Source: Stenotrophomonas beteli (GTDB lineage: Bacteria > Pseudomonadota > Gammaproteobacteria > Xanthomonadales > Xanthomonadaceae). From it: a stretch of 64,000 nucleotides of DNA. The position numbers and the translations under genes are program-made. The notes beneath the pieces were generated by a model. It saw nothing but the letters and a program-made list of their open reading frames with translations, did no database searches and was not told the origin of the DNA. The number at the start of each line of letters is the position of its first letter. Position 1 is the first letter of the stretch. Below, piece by piece: positions 35,645 through 44,538 of this stretch. The stretch lies in NCBI RefSeq assembly GCF_001431665.1, contig NZ_LLXV01000077.1:60896-124895 (forward strand), read 5' to 3'.

Positions 35645-36856
35645 TTACTTCAGCTTCGCATCGGCGCGCAGGGCGGCGGCGCGGTCGGTTTTCTCCCAGG
35701 AGAAGGCCGTGGCGTTGACGGTCTCGCCTTCGCCGTTGAGGTAGCTGAACTCCTTCGGCTTGCGGCCGAAGTGGCCGTAGGCCGCAGTCTGCTGGTACAT
35801 CGGGTGGATCAGGTCCAGCATCTTGATGATGCCGTACGGGCGCAGGTCGAAGTGCTTGCGGATCAGCTTCTCGATCTTGTCGTCGCTGATCTTGCCGGTG
35901 CCGAAGGTGGTGACCGAGATCGAGGTCGGCTCAGCCACGCCGATGGCGTAGGAGACCTGCACTTCGCAACGGTCGGCCAGGCCGGCGGCGACCACGTTCT
36001 TGGCGACGTAGCGGGCCGCGTAGGCAGCCGAACGGTCGACCTTGGACGGGTCCTTGCCGGAGAACGCGCCACCACCGTGACGGGCCCAGCCGCCGTAGGT
36101 GTCGACGATGATCTTGCGACCGGTCAGGCCGCAGTCGCCCACCGGGCCGCCGATCTCGAACTTGCCGGTCGGGTTGATGTGGAACTTGGTGCCCTTGTGC
36201 AGCCACTTGGCCGGCAGCACCGGCTTGATGATCTCTTCGCGGACGGCCTCGATGAGGTCCTTCTGCTTGATGCCCGGGGCGTGCTGGGTCGACAGGACCA
36301 CGGCGTCGATGGCCGAGACCACGCCGTTTTCATAGCGCAGGGTGACCTGGCTCTTGGCGTCCGGGCGCAGCCACGACAGCGGCGAGTTCTTCTTCTTGCG
36401 GATCTTGGCCTGCTGCTCGACCAGGCGGTGCGACAGGTGGATCGCCGCCGGCATGTAGCTGTCGGTCTCGTTGGTGGCATAGCCGAACATCAGGCCCTGG
36501 TCGCCCGCGCCCATTTCTTCCGGCTTCTTGCGGTCCACGCCCTGGGCGATGTGCGGCGACTGCTTGCCGATCAGGTTCAGCACGCCGCAGGTGGCGCCGT
36601 CGAAGCCGACGTCGGAGCTGTCGTAGCCGATGTCCGTGATGACCTTGCGGGTCAGTGCTTCCAGGTCGATCCAGGCGCTGGTGGTGATTTCACCGGCCAC
36701 GATGGCAACGCCGGTCTTGACCATGGTCTCGCAGGCCACGCGGGCGCGCTGGTCCTGGGTCAGGATCGCGTCCAGCACCGCATCGGAGATCTGGTCGGCA
36801 ACCTTGTCCGGATGGCCTTCGGAGACCGACTCGGAGGTGAAGAGATAGCTGGACAT
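35645..36856 (-). CDS. metK: S-adenosylmethionine synthetase MetK
   Basis: MetK makes SAM from methionine and ATP in the cytoplasm. The 403-residue sequence has the N-terminal GHPDK motif (about 15-19), the signature GAGDQGLMFGYA (about 121-132) and the glycine-rich GGGAFSGKDPSKVDR block (about 267-281). The start MSSYLFTSESVSEGHPDK aligns with E. coli MetK, so the ATG at 36856 is secure. No Shine-Dalgarno lies at normal spacing; AAGGGA is 11 bases upstream. A TATACC -10 lies only five bases before the ATG. Confidence 0.98.
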   Translation of the reverse strand: MSSYLFTSESVSEGHPDKVADQISDAVLDAILTQDQRARVACETMVKTGVAIVAGEITTSAWIDLEALTRKVITDIGYDSSDVGFDGATCGVLNLIGKQSPHIAQGVDRKKPEEMGAGDQGLMFGYATNETDSYMPAAIHLSHRLVEQQAKIRKKKNSPLSWLRPDAKSQVTLRYENGVVSAIDAVVLSTQHAPGIKQKDLIEAVREEIIKPVLPAKWLHKGTKFHINPTGKFEIGGPVGDCGLTGRKIIVDTYGGWARHGGGAFSGKDPSKVDRSAAYAARYVAKNVVAAGLADRCEVQVSYAIGVAEPTSISVTTFGTGKISDDKIEKLIRKHFDLRPYGIIKMLDLIHPMYQQTAAYGHFGRKPKEFSYLNGEGETVNATAFSWEKTDRAAALRADAKLK

Positions 36857-36861
36857 CAGGC

Positions 36862-36883
36862 GGTATATCCCTTGATTCGGATG
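36862..36883 (-). promoter_or_regulatory. metK promoter with CATC-type operator box
   Basis: On the minus strand CATCCGAATC (36883-36874) is followed by AAGGGA and the -10 TATACC (36867-36862). Order and spacing equal those at metF (CATCTTGATG, AAGCGA, TATACT). The -10 ends five bases before the ATG, so the predicted mRNA is leaderless or nearly so. Confidence 0.6.
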
Positions 36884-36931
36884 GAAAGATGGGCGCGCAT
36901 GATACACGGGGTGCGCCGCCTGTGCATTGTG

Positions 36932-36945
36932 AACCGGTACCGGTT
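36932..36945. promoter_or_regulatory. Perfect palindrome AACCGGTACCGGTT
   Basis: This 14-base perfect palindrome lies about 75 bases upstream of the metK start and 250 bases before the acyltransferase gene. Its form is like operators of LacI-type dimers. A related palindrome, ATCGGTACCGAT, lies at 48202. Confidence 0.4.
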
Positions 36946-37192
36946 GCCGGTGGTTAAGCCCGCGTAGGCCCGGCAGGGGCCGTCGCGACGGGATTGGGGC
37001 CCAGCCTCGAGGCCCAGTGTTCCACCAGCGTGACAAAGGGCGGGGGCTGGCCCTCCCCCGACCGCGGAGGCCGCGACCCTGCCGTCAAGGCGCGCCGGCC
37101 GTCATCGTTCTGCCCCAGAACCGCCATCTGGCTGCCGCCTGCCGGGCGCAGGCTGTCGGCCAATCCGGCCGCCGGGCATCAGTGGATCCGCC

Positions 37193-38908
37193 ATGCAGGA
37201 ACTCGAACAGCGTCTCCAGCAACGTTTCCCCGATTGGTTCCATGGCCGCCGTGGCCAGCTGGCACGGCCGTTGCTGCGCAGCGTGGGCCGCTGGTCGCGG
37301 TTGGACCAGATCGAGGCCTTCCTGCAGCGCAGCTCGGGCCTGCGCGGCTTCGGCTTCGTCGCCGCCGGCCTGGAGTTCATCGACGGCCAGTACCAGGTGG
37401 ATCCTGCCGCCCTGGCGAAGATTCCGGCCACCGGTCGCCTGCTGATCGTCGCCAACCATCCGTCCGGGGCGCTGGATGCACTGGCGCTGCTGGACGCGGT
37501 CGGCCGCGTCCGCCGCGACGTGCGGATCGTGGCCAACGACCTGCTGGGGGCGATCGCGCCGCTGCAGGATCTGCTGCTGCCGGTGCGCATCCTGGGGGGG
37601 AAGGCACAGCGCGGCAGCCTGCATGCCGTCGAGGAAGCATTGGCCGCCGAGCAGTGCGTGATCGTGTTCCCGGCCGGCGAGGTCTCGCGGCTGTCGCTGC
37701 GCGGTATCCGCGATGGCCGCTGGCAGCGCGGGTTCGTCCGCTTTGCCCGCGCGGCCGGTGCGCCGGTGCTGCCGGTGCGGGTGGAGGCGCGCAACTCGGC
37801 GCTGTTCTACGGCGCTTCGACCCTGTTCAAGCCGGCCGGTACCGCCCTGCTGGCACGCGAGATGTTCACCCGCCGTGGCCGCCCGCTACGGCTGAGCATC
37901 GGCGAGCCGATGCAGCTGGCCAAGGCGGGCGATCCCGGGGCGCAGCTGCTGGCCGTGCGCCGCGCGCTGTACGCGCTGGGCCGCAATGGTTCGGCCGGCA
38001 CAGAGGTTCCCTGCGCGGGCCCCGAGCCGCTGGCCGCCCCGGTGCCGCCCTCGCAGGTCGCCGTGGGCATCGCGGCGGCCACGCAGTTGGGCCAGACCGC
38101 CGACGGCAAGCAGATCCTGCTGGCCAGCTGCAATGCAGGCTCACCACTGCTGCTGGAACTGGGCCGCCTGCGTGAACTGACCTTCCGCCAGGTGGGCGAG
38201 GGCACCGGCCGCAGCCGCGACCTGGACGACTACGACCCGCAGTACGAACACATCGTGATCTGGGACGCGGCGGCGCAGCGCATTGCCGGTGCCTACCGCA
38301 TCATGCGCGGCGCCCAGGCGCTGGCCCGGCACGGCCTGTCCGGGCTCTACAGCGCGTCGCTGTTCCGCTATTCCGACGACGCCATCAGCCACATCGCCGA
38401 GGGCCTGGAACTGGGCCGCAGCTTCGTGGTGCCCGACTACTGGGGCAGCCGCAGCCTGGACTATCTGTGGCAGGGCATCGGCGCCTACCTGCAGTGCCGG
38501 CCGGGCATCCGCTACCTGTTTGGCGCGGTGTCGATCAGTGCGGCGCTGCCGCGTGATGCGCGCGAGCAGCTGGTGGCGTACTACCAGCGCTACTACAGCG
38601 GAACTGCCGGGCTGGCCGAATCGAACCGGCCGTTCCAGTACTTCGCCGCGCCACCGAGTTTCGGCGAACTGGATGCGGGCGCTGCCTTCGATGTGCTGAA
38701 GGCCAACCTGGCCGCGCTCGGCACCGGCGTGCCGACGCTGTACCGGCAGTACACCGATCTGTGCGAACCCGGCGGTGCACGCTTCCTTGCCTTCGGTGTC
38801 GATCCTGATTTCAGCGATTCGATCGATGGCCTGATCGAGGTGGACCTGTGCGCGATCCGGCCGCACAAGCGCAAGCGCTATCTGCGCGACGCGGGGGCAG
38901 CGGCATGA
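37193..38908 (+). CDS. Bifunctional lysophospholipid/GNAT-type acyltransferase (OlsF-like)
   Basis: The 571-residue protein joins two acyltransferase domains. Residues about 60-260 are PlsC-like, with NHPSGALD (His-Asp pair, one residue longer than the usual HxxxxD) and VFPAGEVSR. Residues about 300-555 are of the Acetyltransf_5/OlsB type, with IAGAYRIMRG and ELGRSFVVPDYWGSRSLDYLW. The same domain order is found in OlsF, which makes ornithine lipids in Serratia, so a role in aminolipid synthesis is an inference. It overlaps the next gene, a lipid-phosphatase homologue, by ATGA, supporting a membrane lipid function. Confidence 0.75.
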   Translation: MQELEQRLQQRFPDWFHGRRGQLARPLLRSVGRWSRLDQIEAFLQRSSGLRGFGFVAAGLEFIDGQYQVDPAALAKIPATGRLLIVANHPSGALDALALLDAVGRVRRDVRIVANDLLGAIAPLQDLLLPVRILGGKAQRGSLHAVEEALAAEQCVIVFPAGEVSRLSLRGIRDGRWQRGFVRFARAAGAPVLPVRVEARNSALFYGASTLFKPAGTALLAREMFTRRGRPLRLSIGEPMQLAKAGDPGAQLLAVRRALYALGRNGSAGTEVPCAGPEPLAAPVPPSQVAVGIAAATQLGQTADGKQILLASCNAGSPLLLELGRLRELTFRQVGEGTGRSRDLDDYDPQYEHIVIWDAAAQRIAGAYRIMRGAQALARHGLSGLYSASLFRYSDDAISHIAEGLELGRSFVVPDYWGSRSLDYLWQGIGAYLQCRPGIRYLFGAVSISAALPRDAREQLVAYYQRYYSGTAGLAESNRPFQYFAAPPSFGELDAGAAFDVLKANLAALGTGVPTLYRQYTDLCEPGGARFLAFGVDPDFSDSIDGLIEVDLCAIRPHKRKRYLRDAGAAA

Positions 38909-39705
38909 GCACGCTGGCGAACCTGGTGCCGAAGCGGCGCGCAGTGTTCGTCTCCGACGTGCATCTGGGCTCGCGTCATTGCCATGCCGCCGAGCTGGCA
39001 CGGTTCCTCTCGCCGCTGCGCTGTGAACGGTTGTACCTGGTCGGTGACATCATCGACCTGTGGTGGATGGCACACCGCCGTGCCAACTGGCGGCAGTCGC
39101 ACAGCGAGGTCATCCAGGCCCTGCACGCGCTGCGACGTGCGGGGACCGAGATCATCTACATCCCGGGCAACCACGATGCCTCGCTGCGCCAGGTGTGCGG
39201 GCTGATGCTGCCCGCGATGCAGGTGCGCCGGCGCGCCATCCACGTGACCGCCGATGGCCGCCGCCTGCTGGTCGCACATGGCGACGACTACGACGGCGTG
39301 ACCCATTTCGGTGGCCTGCAGGAAAAGTTCGGTGACTGGCTGTACTACCGCATCCTCACCGGCAACCAGGCCTTGAATGCAGTGCGGCGTCGGCTGGGCA
39401 TGCGCTACTGGTCGCTGTCGGAGTTCCTGAAGAAGCGCAGCGGTGCGGCCGAGCGCTACATCGAGCGTTTCGTGCAGGCCGGGCTGGACGACGTGCGCCG
39501 GCGCGGCCTGGATGGCATCGTCTGCGGGCATATCCATCGTGCCGCGCTGGTTGAACGCGATGGCCTGGTCTACGCCAATGACGGCGACTGGGTGGAGAGC
39601 CTGACCGCGCTGGCCGAAGACCATGATGGCGCGCTGCGCCTGCTCGACCACAACGGCCAGACCCTGGTGGAGCTGCCGGGCGCGCGCGTCAAGCAAGCGG
39701 CCTGA
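38905..39705 (+). CDS. LpxH-like UDP-2,3-diacylglucosamine diphosphatase family metallophosphatase
   Basis: The 266-residue calcineurin-type phosphatase has every metal motif: DVH (Asp18, His20), GDIID (Asp48), GNHD (89-91), HGDDYD (from His125) and GHIHR (about 214-218). It resembles the LpxH/YbbF-like group, but it is in an operon with the acyltransferase rather than with lipid A genes, so the substrate could be a different phospholipid. The ATG at 38905 overlaps the preceding stop codon. A basic Arg-rich helix about residues 135-165 may bind the membrane. Confidence 0.85.
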   Translation: MSTLANLVPKRRAVFVSDVHLGSRHCHAAELARFLSPLRCERLYLVGDIIDLWWMAHRRANWRQSHSEVIQALHALRRAGTEIIYIPGNHDASLRQVCGLMLPAMQVRRRAIHVTADGRRLLVAHGDDYDGVTHFGGLQEKFGDWLYYRILTGNQALNAVRRRLGMRYWSLSEFLKKRSGAAERYIERFVQAGLDDVRRRGLDGIVCGHIHRAALVERDGLVYANDGDWVESLTALAEDHDGALRLLDHNGQTLVELPGARVKQAA

Positions 39706-39713
39706 GATGCCCT

Positions 39714-39738
39714 GTAGCGTCGAGCCATGCTCGACGGC
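39714..39738 (+). repeat. SMAG palindrome
   Basis: GTAG head with GTCGAGC and GCTCGAC arms, 8 bases after the phosphatase stop. Confidence 0.8.
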
Positions 39739-39806
39739 CGCGCGCGGGAGATGTGCCTCTACAGAAGAGCGCGAGCGGTGCTCTGCTGTTGGACGCAACG
39801 AAGGTC

Positions 39807-39830
39807 AGCCGAGCATGGGCGCGGCTCTAC
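39807..39830 (-). repeat. SMAG palindrome (imperfect)
   Basis: AGCCGAGC arm and GCGGCT arm ending in CTAC; inverted partner of the copy at 39714, with a mismatch from a GC insertion in the right arm. Confidence 0.65.
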
Positions 39831-39862
39831 ATGCACCGCCCGCAAGCCGCTAGCATCGGCCC

Positions 39863-40894
39863 ATGGATTCCCTGACCCAGATCGTGCTCGGCGGCGCCGT
39901 CGCCGCTGCCATCGCTCCGCCCGGCCATCGCCGCGCGGCCCTGCTGGCCGGTGCCGCGCTCGGCACCCTGCCGGACCTCGATGCGCTGTGGCTGGGCTTC
40001 ACCGCCGCCGACCCGGTCGCCAACATGATCGAGCACCGCAGCTTCAGCCATTCACTGCTGGTGCTGCCCTGGGTGGCCACGCTGATCTGGTGGTTGTTCA
40101 AGCGCTTCGGCAACGGCCGCGTCGCGCAGTCACCGCTGCGCTGGTTCTGGGCGATCCAGCTCGCGCTGCTCACCCATCCCGTGCTGGATGCGTTCACCGT
40201 CTACGGCACCCAGCTGTGGTGGCCGTTGCGACCACACCCGACGATGGGCTCCAGCGTCTTCATCATCGACCCGGCCTACACCGTGTGGCTGCTGCTGGGC
40301 TGCGTTCTGGCCTGGTTCGGGCGCGCGCGGCCGTGGGCAGGCACGGTGCTGGGCGTGGCGCTGCTGGTCAGCAGCGGCTACCTGGGCTGGGGCCTGATTG
40401 CCAAGGCCCAGGTCGATCGTGCCGCGCAGCAGAGCCTGGCGGCGATGGGGCTGGGCGATGCGCCGCGCTTTTCGGTGCCGATGCCGTTCAACACCCTGCT
40501 GTGGCGGGTGGTGGCGATGACACCCAGCGGCTACGTGGTGGCTGACCGCTCGCTGCTGGCCGACCATGGGCCGATGCAGTTCGAGGGCCATCCGTCCAAC
40601 GTGCAGGCACTGCGCGAAGCGTCTGCAATTCCCGCCGTGCAGCGGCTGCAGTGGTTCAACCGAGGTTTCATGCGTGCGCAGGTGGTGGACGGCCGGCTGG
40701 TGCTGAGTGACCTGCGCATGGGGCTGGAGCCGGACTACACCTTCAACTTCGTGGTGGCTGAGCAGGTGGACGGGCAGTGGCAGGGCATCACGCCCGAGCA
40801 GCTGCGTGCCGACTACAGCAGCCCGCAGGCACGGGCCGAGATGAAGGGCCGGCTGGCGGTGATGTGGCAGCGCATCTGGCACACCCCGCCGTAG
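39863..40894 (+). CDS. DUF457 membrane-bound metal-dependent hydrolase family protein
   Basis: The 343-residue protein begins MDSLTQIVLGGAVAAA, typical of the YdjM/DUF457 family. Conserved acidic and His residues follow: LPDLDALW (about 37-44), HRSFSHSLL (about 58-66) and LLTHPVLDAFT (about 101-111). Four or five membrane helices lie in the first 180 residues; the remainder is soluble and less conserved. The family is called metal-dependent hydrolase by motif; no substrate is known. Its TAG stop codon is part of the GTAG head of the following SMAG repeat. Confidence 0.85.
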   Translation: MDSLTQIVLGGAVAAAIAPPGHRRAALLAGAALGTLPDLDALWLGFTAADPVANMIEHRSFSHSLLVLPWVATLIWWLFKRFGNGRVAQSPLRWFWAIQLALLTHPVLDAFTVYGTQLWWPLRPHPTMGSSVFIIDPAYTVWLLLGCVLAWFGRARPWAGTVLGVALLVSSGYLGWGLIAKAQVDRAAQQSLAAMGLGDAPRFSVPMPFNTLLWRVVAMTPSGYVVADRSLLADHGPMQFEGHPSNVQALREASAIPAVQRLQWFNRGFMRAQVVDGRLVLSDLRMGLEPDYTFNFVVAEQVDGQWQGITPEQLRADYSSPQARAEMKGRLAVMWQRIWHTPP

Positions 40895-40915
40895 ATCCAC
40901 GCCTTGCGTGGATGC
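40891..40915 (+). repeat. SMAG palindrome containing a stop codon
   Basis: GTAG head, ATCCACGC and GCGTGGAT arms with one mismatch in the centre. The TAG (40892-40894) is the stop codon of the DUF457 gene. Confidence 0.85.
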
Positions 40916-40956
40916 GCAACATCGGCGCGACGGCCAGGCAGGGCCTGGTTCGGCCC

Positions 40957-41784
40957 TCAATACACCGTCGCGCGGCCCTGCACGAACGAATAGAAGAACA
41001 CCGCGTTGGGGTCGTTCTGCACCAGGCGGAACTCGCGCCGCATGCCTTCCACGGTTTCCTCGTCCACCGAGCCGGCCTGCAGCAGCTGGTCGGCGGCCGA
41101 CAGCAGCAGTTGTTCCCAGAACGCGATCATCGTCTTGCGACGCGCCGGTTCGCGGTTGTCCAGGTGGATGGTCTTGATCTCGGTGTGCACGTCGCGGAAG
41201 CCACCGGCCAGCAGCAGGTTGCCCAGCTTTGCACCGACGAACGGGTCGCCGCCATGGTCGTACTGGAAGTCATTGAAGGCCATCCAGTAACGCCAGATGT
41301 GCGGCGAATAGGGGTCGAGCAGGAAGGAGGCATTCATCACCTCGGTGATGTACACCGGCGAACCCGGTGCCAGCACCCGGCGCACCTCGCTCAGCACCCG
41401 CGCCGGCGCCGGTACATGCTCGAGCACCCAGCACAGGAAGGCCGAATCGAAGCTGCGCGCCTCGAACGGCAGCTCGCCGGCATCGGCTTGCTGCAGCGTG
41501 TAGCGGTCGCTGCACCACGGCGTGCGGGCCAGGTTCTCGCGTGCGGTCGCCAGCTGCGCTTCGCTCAGGTCCACCCCGGTCACGTGCAGCTCGGGAAAAC
41601 GGCGCAGCAGGATCTCGGTCTGTGCTCCCACGCCGCTGCCCACTTCCAGCAGGCGCCGCGCGCCGCTGTAGTCGATCTGGCCGAAGATGCTCGATTCCAG
41701 CAGGCGGGCCTGGGTCATCAGGCGCTGCTGCTCGGTGCCGGAGAACCCGTGCAGGTAGGTCGGGGAGGAGATCGGCGGAGTCAT
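40957..41784 (-). CDS. Class I SAM-dependent methyltransferase
   Basis: The 275-residue protein has the Rossmann methyltransferase fold, with motif I LLEVGSGVGAQTE (about residues 45-57), the acidic SAM ribose contact GVDLSEAQL (about 69-77) and the post-II block LQQADAGELPFEARSFD (about 97-113). The substrate cannot be predicted; the family includes small-molecule and UbiE-like enzymes. It is 60 bases from dusB on the same strand. There is no evident link to the SAM-cycle genes other than cofactor use. Confidence 0.87.
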   Translation of the reverse strand: MTPPISSPTYLHGFSGTEQQRLMTQARLLESSIFGQIDYSGARRLLEVGSGVGAQTEILLRRFPELHVTGVDLSEAQLATARENLARTPWCSDRYTLQQADAGELPFEARSFDSAFLCWVLEHVPAPARVLSEVRRVLAPGSPVYITEVMNASFLLDPYSPHIWRYWMAFNDFQYDHGGDPFVGAKLGNLLLAGGFRDVHTEIKTIHLDNREPARRKTMIAFWEQLLLSAADQLLQAGSVDEETVEGMRREFRLVQNDPNAVFFYSFVQGRATVY

Positions 41785-41798
41785 GACGGCGGGCTCTT

Positions 41799-41822
41799 GT
41801 AGCGTCGAGCTGGCTCGACTGT
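41799..41822 (+). repeat. SMAG palindrome
   Basis: GTAG head with GTCGAGC and GCTCGAC arms in the 60-base gap between dusB and the methyltransferase gene. Confidence 0.75.
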
Positions 41823-41844
41823 TCGGAAACGCGGGGCTGGCGGC

Positions 41845-42840
41845 TCAGGCCGCCGAAGACAGCGCCGGTTCCCCGGCGATCAGGCGGTTGAAGTACTCGG
41901 TGGTCAGCGCGATCTGGCTCTGCGGGTCTTCGGCACGGTTGACCACCGCGCGGAACGCGGCGTTCTCCGGACGATCCTTGGCGTACCAGCCCAGGTGCTT
42001 GCGCGCGATGCGCACGCCCTGCGGTTCACCATAGAAGGCATGCAGCGCGTGCAGGTGGCCGAGCAGGATGTCGCGCACTTCGCCCAGCGACGGCGGCGGC
42101 AGTTCCTCGCCGGTGGCCAGGTAGTGCGCCACTTCGCGGAAGATCCACGGCCGGCCCTGCGCGGAGCGGCCGATCATCACTGCATCCACCCCGGTCTGCT
42201 GCAGCACGTGGGCGGCCTTCTGCGGTGAATCGATGTCGCCATTGGCGATGACCGGAATGCGCAGCGCAGCCTTGATCTCGCCGATGGTGGCGTACTCGGC
42301 CTGGCCGGTGTAATGCTGGTCGCGGGTGCGGCCATGCACGGCCAGCGCGGCGATGCCGCTGTCTTCGGCAATGCGGGCAATGACCGGGCCATTGCGGTGG
42401 TCGCAGTCCCAGCCGGTACGGATCTTCAGGGTGACCGGCACGTCCACCGCGTTGACCACCGCCTCCAGAATGCGCGCCACCAGGTGCTCGTCGCGCATCA
42501 GCGCCGAGCCCGCCCAGGCGTTGCACACCTTCTTGGCCGGACAGCCCATGTTGATGTCGATGATCTGCGCGCCGTGGTCGACGTTATAGCGTGCGGCCTC
42601 GGCCAGCTGCTGCGGCTCGGTGCCGGCGATCTGCACACTGATCGGTGCGGGCTCGCCGTCATGGTCCATGCGGTGGATCGACTTGCGCGTGTTCCAGAAG
42701 CGCGGGTCGCTGATGGTCATTTCCGACGCGGCCAGGCCCGCGCCCAGCCGTTTGCACAGCAGGCGGAAGGGCTTGTCGGTGACGCCGGCCATGGGCGCCA
42801 GCACGACGTTCGGGGCAATGGTGTACGGGCCAATCTGCAT
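41845..42840 (-). CDS. dusB: tRNA-dihydrouridine synthase DusB
   Basis: DusB reduces uridine to dihydrouridine in tRNA using FMN and NADPH. The 331-residue protein starts MQIGPYTIAPNVVLAPMAGVTD. It has the DusB-type active-site block INMGCPAKKV, with the catalytic Cys100, and the FMN phosphate site IANGDI followed by IGRSAQGRPWIF. Starts further upstream are not supported by homology. In enterics fis follows dusB; here a methyltransferase gene follows instead. Confidence 0.95.
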   Translation of the reverse strand: MQIGPYTIAPNVVLAPMAGVTDKPFRLLCKRLGAGLAASEMTISDPRFWNTRKSIHRMDHDGEPAPISVQIAGTEPQQLAEAARYNVDHGAQIIDINMGCPAKKVCNAWAGSALMRDEHLVARILEAVVNAVDVPVTLKIRTGWDCDHRNGPVIARIAEDSGIAALAVHGRTRDQHYTGQAEYATIGEIKAALRIPVIANGDIDSPQKAAHVLQQTGVDAVMIGRSAQGRPWIFREVAHYLATGEELPPPSLGEVRDILLGHLHALHAFYGEPQGVRIARKHLGWYAKDRPENAAFRAVVNRAEDPQSQIALTTEYFNRLIAGEPALSSAA

Positions 42841-42987
42841 GCGCCCATTGTAGGGCGTGGGCGGAGGCCGGGCGGCGTCGGCGGGGCCTGGATTCAGGCC
42901 GATCCGCACCGACCTCATGCCGTACCGGCATCAGCAGATGCTTGACGGTTGCTTCCACCGTCCCCACGCGCGGGCGATGGTGGGCGG

Positions 42988-43419
42988 CTAGCCCAGGCTT
43001 TCCCAGGCCTGGCCGGTGCCGATGGCGAAGGCCAGGCCCAGGCCCAGGCAGACCAGTGAACTGGCCATCCAGAAGCCCCGGCCGTTGTAGCCGGGGCGGA
43101 GCAGCGCCAGCACCAAGCCCATCGCGGCACGCAGCAACAGCAGCGCGGCGATGCCAGGCAGCACCAGGCGGCTGGCCGGCAGCGGCGAGTGCCAGCCGGC
43201 GGCGGCCAGTGCGTACAGGGTCCAGGCCACCAGCACAGCGGTGATGCCGGCCGTCATCAGCGGCGGCCACCAATGCCCGGCCTGTGCCAGCCGGACCATG
43301 CGCTGGCCGGCACCGAAGTACCTGTACCACGCGGCGCCGAAGGCGATGCAGCCGATATGCAGCAAGGCTGCGATGGCACTACCGGCGGCGGCAACCAGCA
43401 ACCAGGGGAATCCGTCCAT
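42988..43419 (-). CDS. Small integral membrane protein
   Basis: The 143-residue protein is almost entirely hydrophobic, with four predicted helices (about 8-28, 50-70, 79-100 and 116-136) and a basic residue cluster in the loops. I do not recognise a family with certainty; similar small membrane proteins are common in Xanthomonadaceae. The start at 43419 was chosen because sequence upstream in the same frame is Arg-rich and non-conserved-looking. It lies between dusB and a LysR gene on the same strand. Confidence 0.72.
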   Translation of the reverse strand: MDGFPWLLVAAAGSAIAALLHIGCIAFGAAWYRYFGAGQRMVRLAQAGHWWPPLMTAGITAVLVAWTLYALAAAGWHSPLPASRLVLPGIAALLLLRAAMGLVLALLRPGYNGRGFWMASSLVCLGLGLAFAIGTGQAWESLG

Positions 43420-43528
43420 GTCCTGCCCACGCTGAAACGCTGCGCGGATGGTGGGTGAGGGGCGGGATGCGGGCAATGCGACCGGCAGTCGCAGCTGTTC
43501 GATGCGACCGCCGCCGATGGCGCTTCGC

Positions 43529-44446
43529 TCAGCGCGGCGGATCGATCTGCAACCCGGCGCCGAGACGGTCCAGGGCCACGTCCACGCGTGGTAGCCGTTG
43601 CCGGCCCTGCGGCCACAGCAGGCGCAGCGGCAGGCCGCGGCAGTCCAGTGACGGCAGGATCGAGACCAGGCTGCCGCGCGCCAGCGCGTCATCGACCAGC
43701 CAGGTGGCCAGCTGCGCGATGCCGAAGCCGGCCTCGACCGCCGCCACCTGGGCCTCGGCGCTGCCAACCACCAGGCGCGCGCGGGCCTGCAGCGGTGTAC
43801 TGCGCTGCCTGCCATCGGCCACCTGCCACGGCCCGATGCTGCCGTCCGCGCGTCCGAACAGCACACCGTCATGCCCGGCCAGCTCTGCGGCCGAGCGGGG
43901 CTGGCCATGCCGAAGCAGGTAGGCCGGGGAGGCGCAGAAGCGCAGGCATTCGTAACCGAGCAGGCGGCTGCCCAGCGTGGCGGGCAGCGGCTCGGGACCG
44001 CCGATGCGCACGGCGAGGTCGACGCCGTCCTCGGCGAGGTCGCTGAAGCGGTCGCTGAAGGTCACCTGCGGATGCAACTGTGGAAACTCTGCGGCCAGCT
44101 GCAGCAGCAACGGCCAGACTTTGAGGCGCCCGAAGGTGGCCGGCGCATCCACCCGCAGGCGGCCCACGGGCGCGTCTGCGTGCGAGACCAGCACCGACTC
44201 GGCATCGGCCAGCTCGCCCAGCACCCGCACGCAGGTGCGGTAGAAGCCCTCACCGGCCTCGGTCAGGCGAAGGCGGCGCGTGCTGCGCTCGAACAACCGC
44301 GCGCCCAGGCGTGCCTCCAGCCGTGCGATGGTCTTGCCCACCGCCGAACTGGTCAGGTGCAGGCGTTCGGCGGCGGCAGTGAAGCTGCCGGCATCGGCGG
44401 TGGCGACGAAGGCCTCGATGCCGCGCAGGCGCTCGGTGGGAAGCAT
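43529..44446 (-). CDS. LysR-family transcriptional regulator
   Basis: The 305-residue protein has the LysR winged-helix DNA-binding domain at residues about 1-60 (FVATADAGSFTAAAERLHLTSSAV) and a two-lobe effector domain (about 90-295). It is divergent from an MFS transporter 92 bases away, the common LysR/target arrangement, so it probably regulates that exporter. Two starts are possible: ATG at 44446 (MLPTERLRG, chosen) or ATG at 44479, adding 11 residues; neither has a good ribosome-binding site. The inducer is unknown. Confidence 0.92.
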   Translation of the reverse strand: MLPTERLRGIEAFVATADAGSFTAAAERLHLTSSAVGKTIARLEARLGARLFERSTRRLRLTEAGEGFYRTCVRVLGELADAESVLVSHADAPVGRLRVDAPATFGRLKVWPLLLQLAAEFPQLHPQVTFSDRFSDLAEDGVDLAVRIGGPEPLPATLGSRLLGYECLRFCASPAYLLRHGQPRSAAELAGHDGVLFGRADGSIGPWQVADGRQRSTPLQARARLVVGSAEAQVAAVEAGFGIAQLATWLVDDALARGSLVSILPSLDCRGLPLRLLWPQGRQRLPRVDVALDRLGAGLQIDPPR

Positions 44447-44538
44447 GGGGAATTTCTGTCCGGAATCGATGGAAAACATAGCAGCAATCGGAATCCGGGG
44501 AGGAAATAGGCTGGCGGCCCCTGTTCTGATGCCCGCCC

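Larger units (their letters stand above)
36857..37192. other. Gap between metK and the acyltransferase gene
   Basis: This 336-base gap holds the metK promoter at its left end and a perfect 14-base palindrome at 36932-36945. From about 36960 on I see no further signal: GC-rich, no repeat and no convincing small gene. The acyltransferase promoter must be in it but is not recognisable. Confidence 0.5.

Noticed and set aside
36857..36900. SAM riboswitch ahead of metK
   Set aside because: No SAM-I/II/III/IV-like structure; the space between promoter and ATG is only a few bases.
36857..37036. N-terminal extension of MetK by 60 residues
   Set aside because: The extension crosses the promoter, is Arg/Pro-rich and has no homology; the start at 36856 matches the family.
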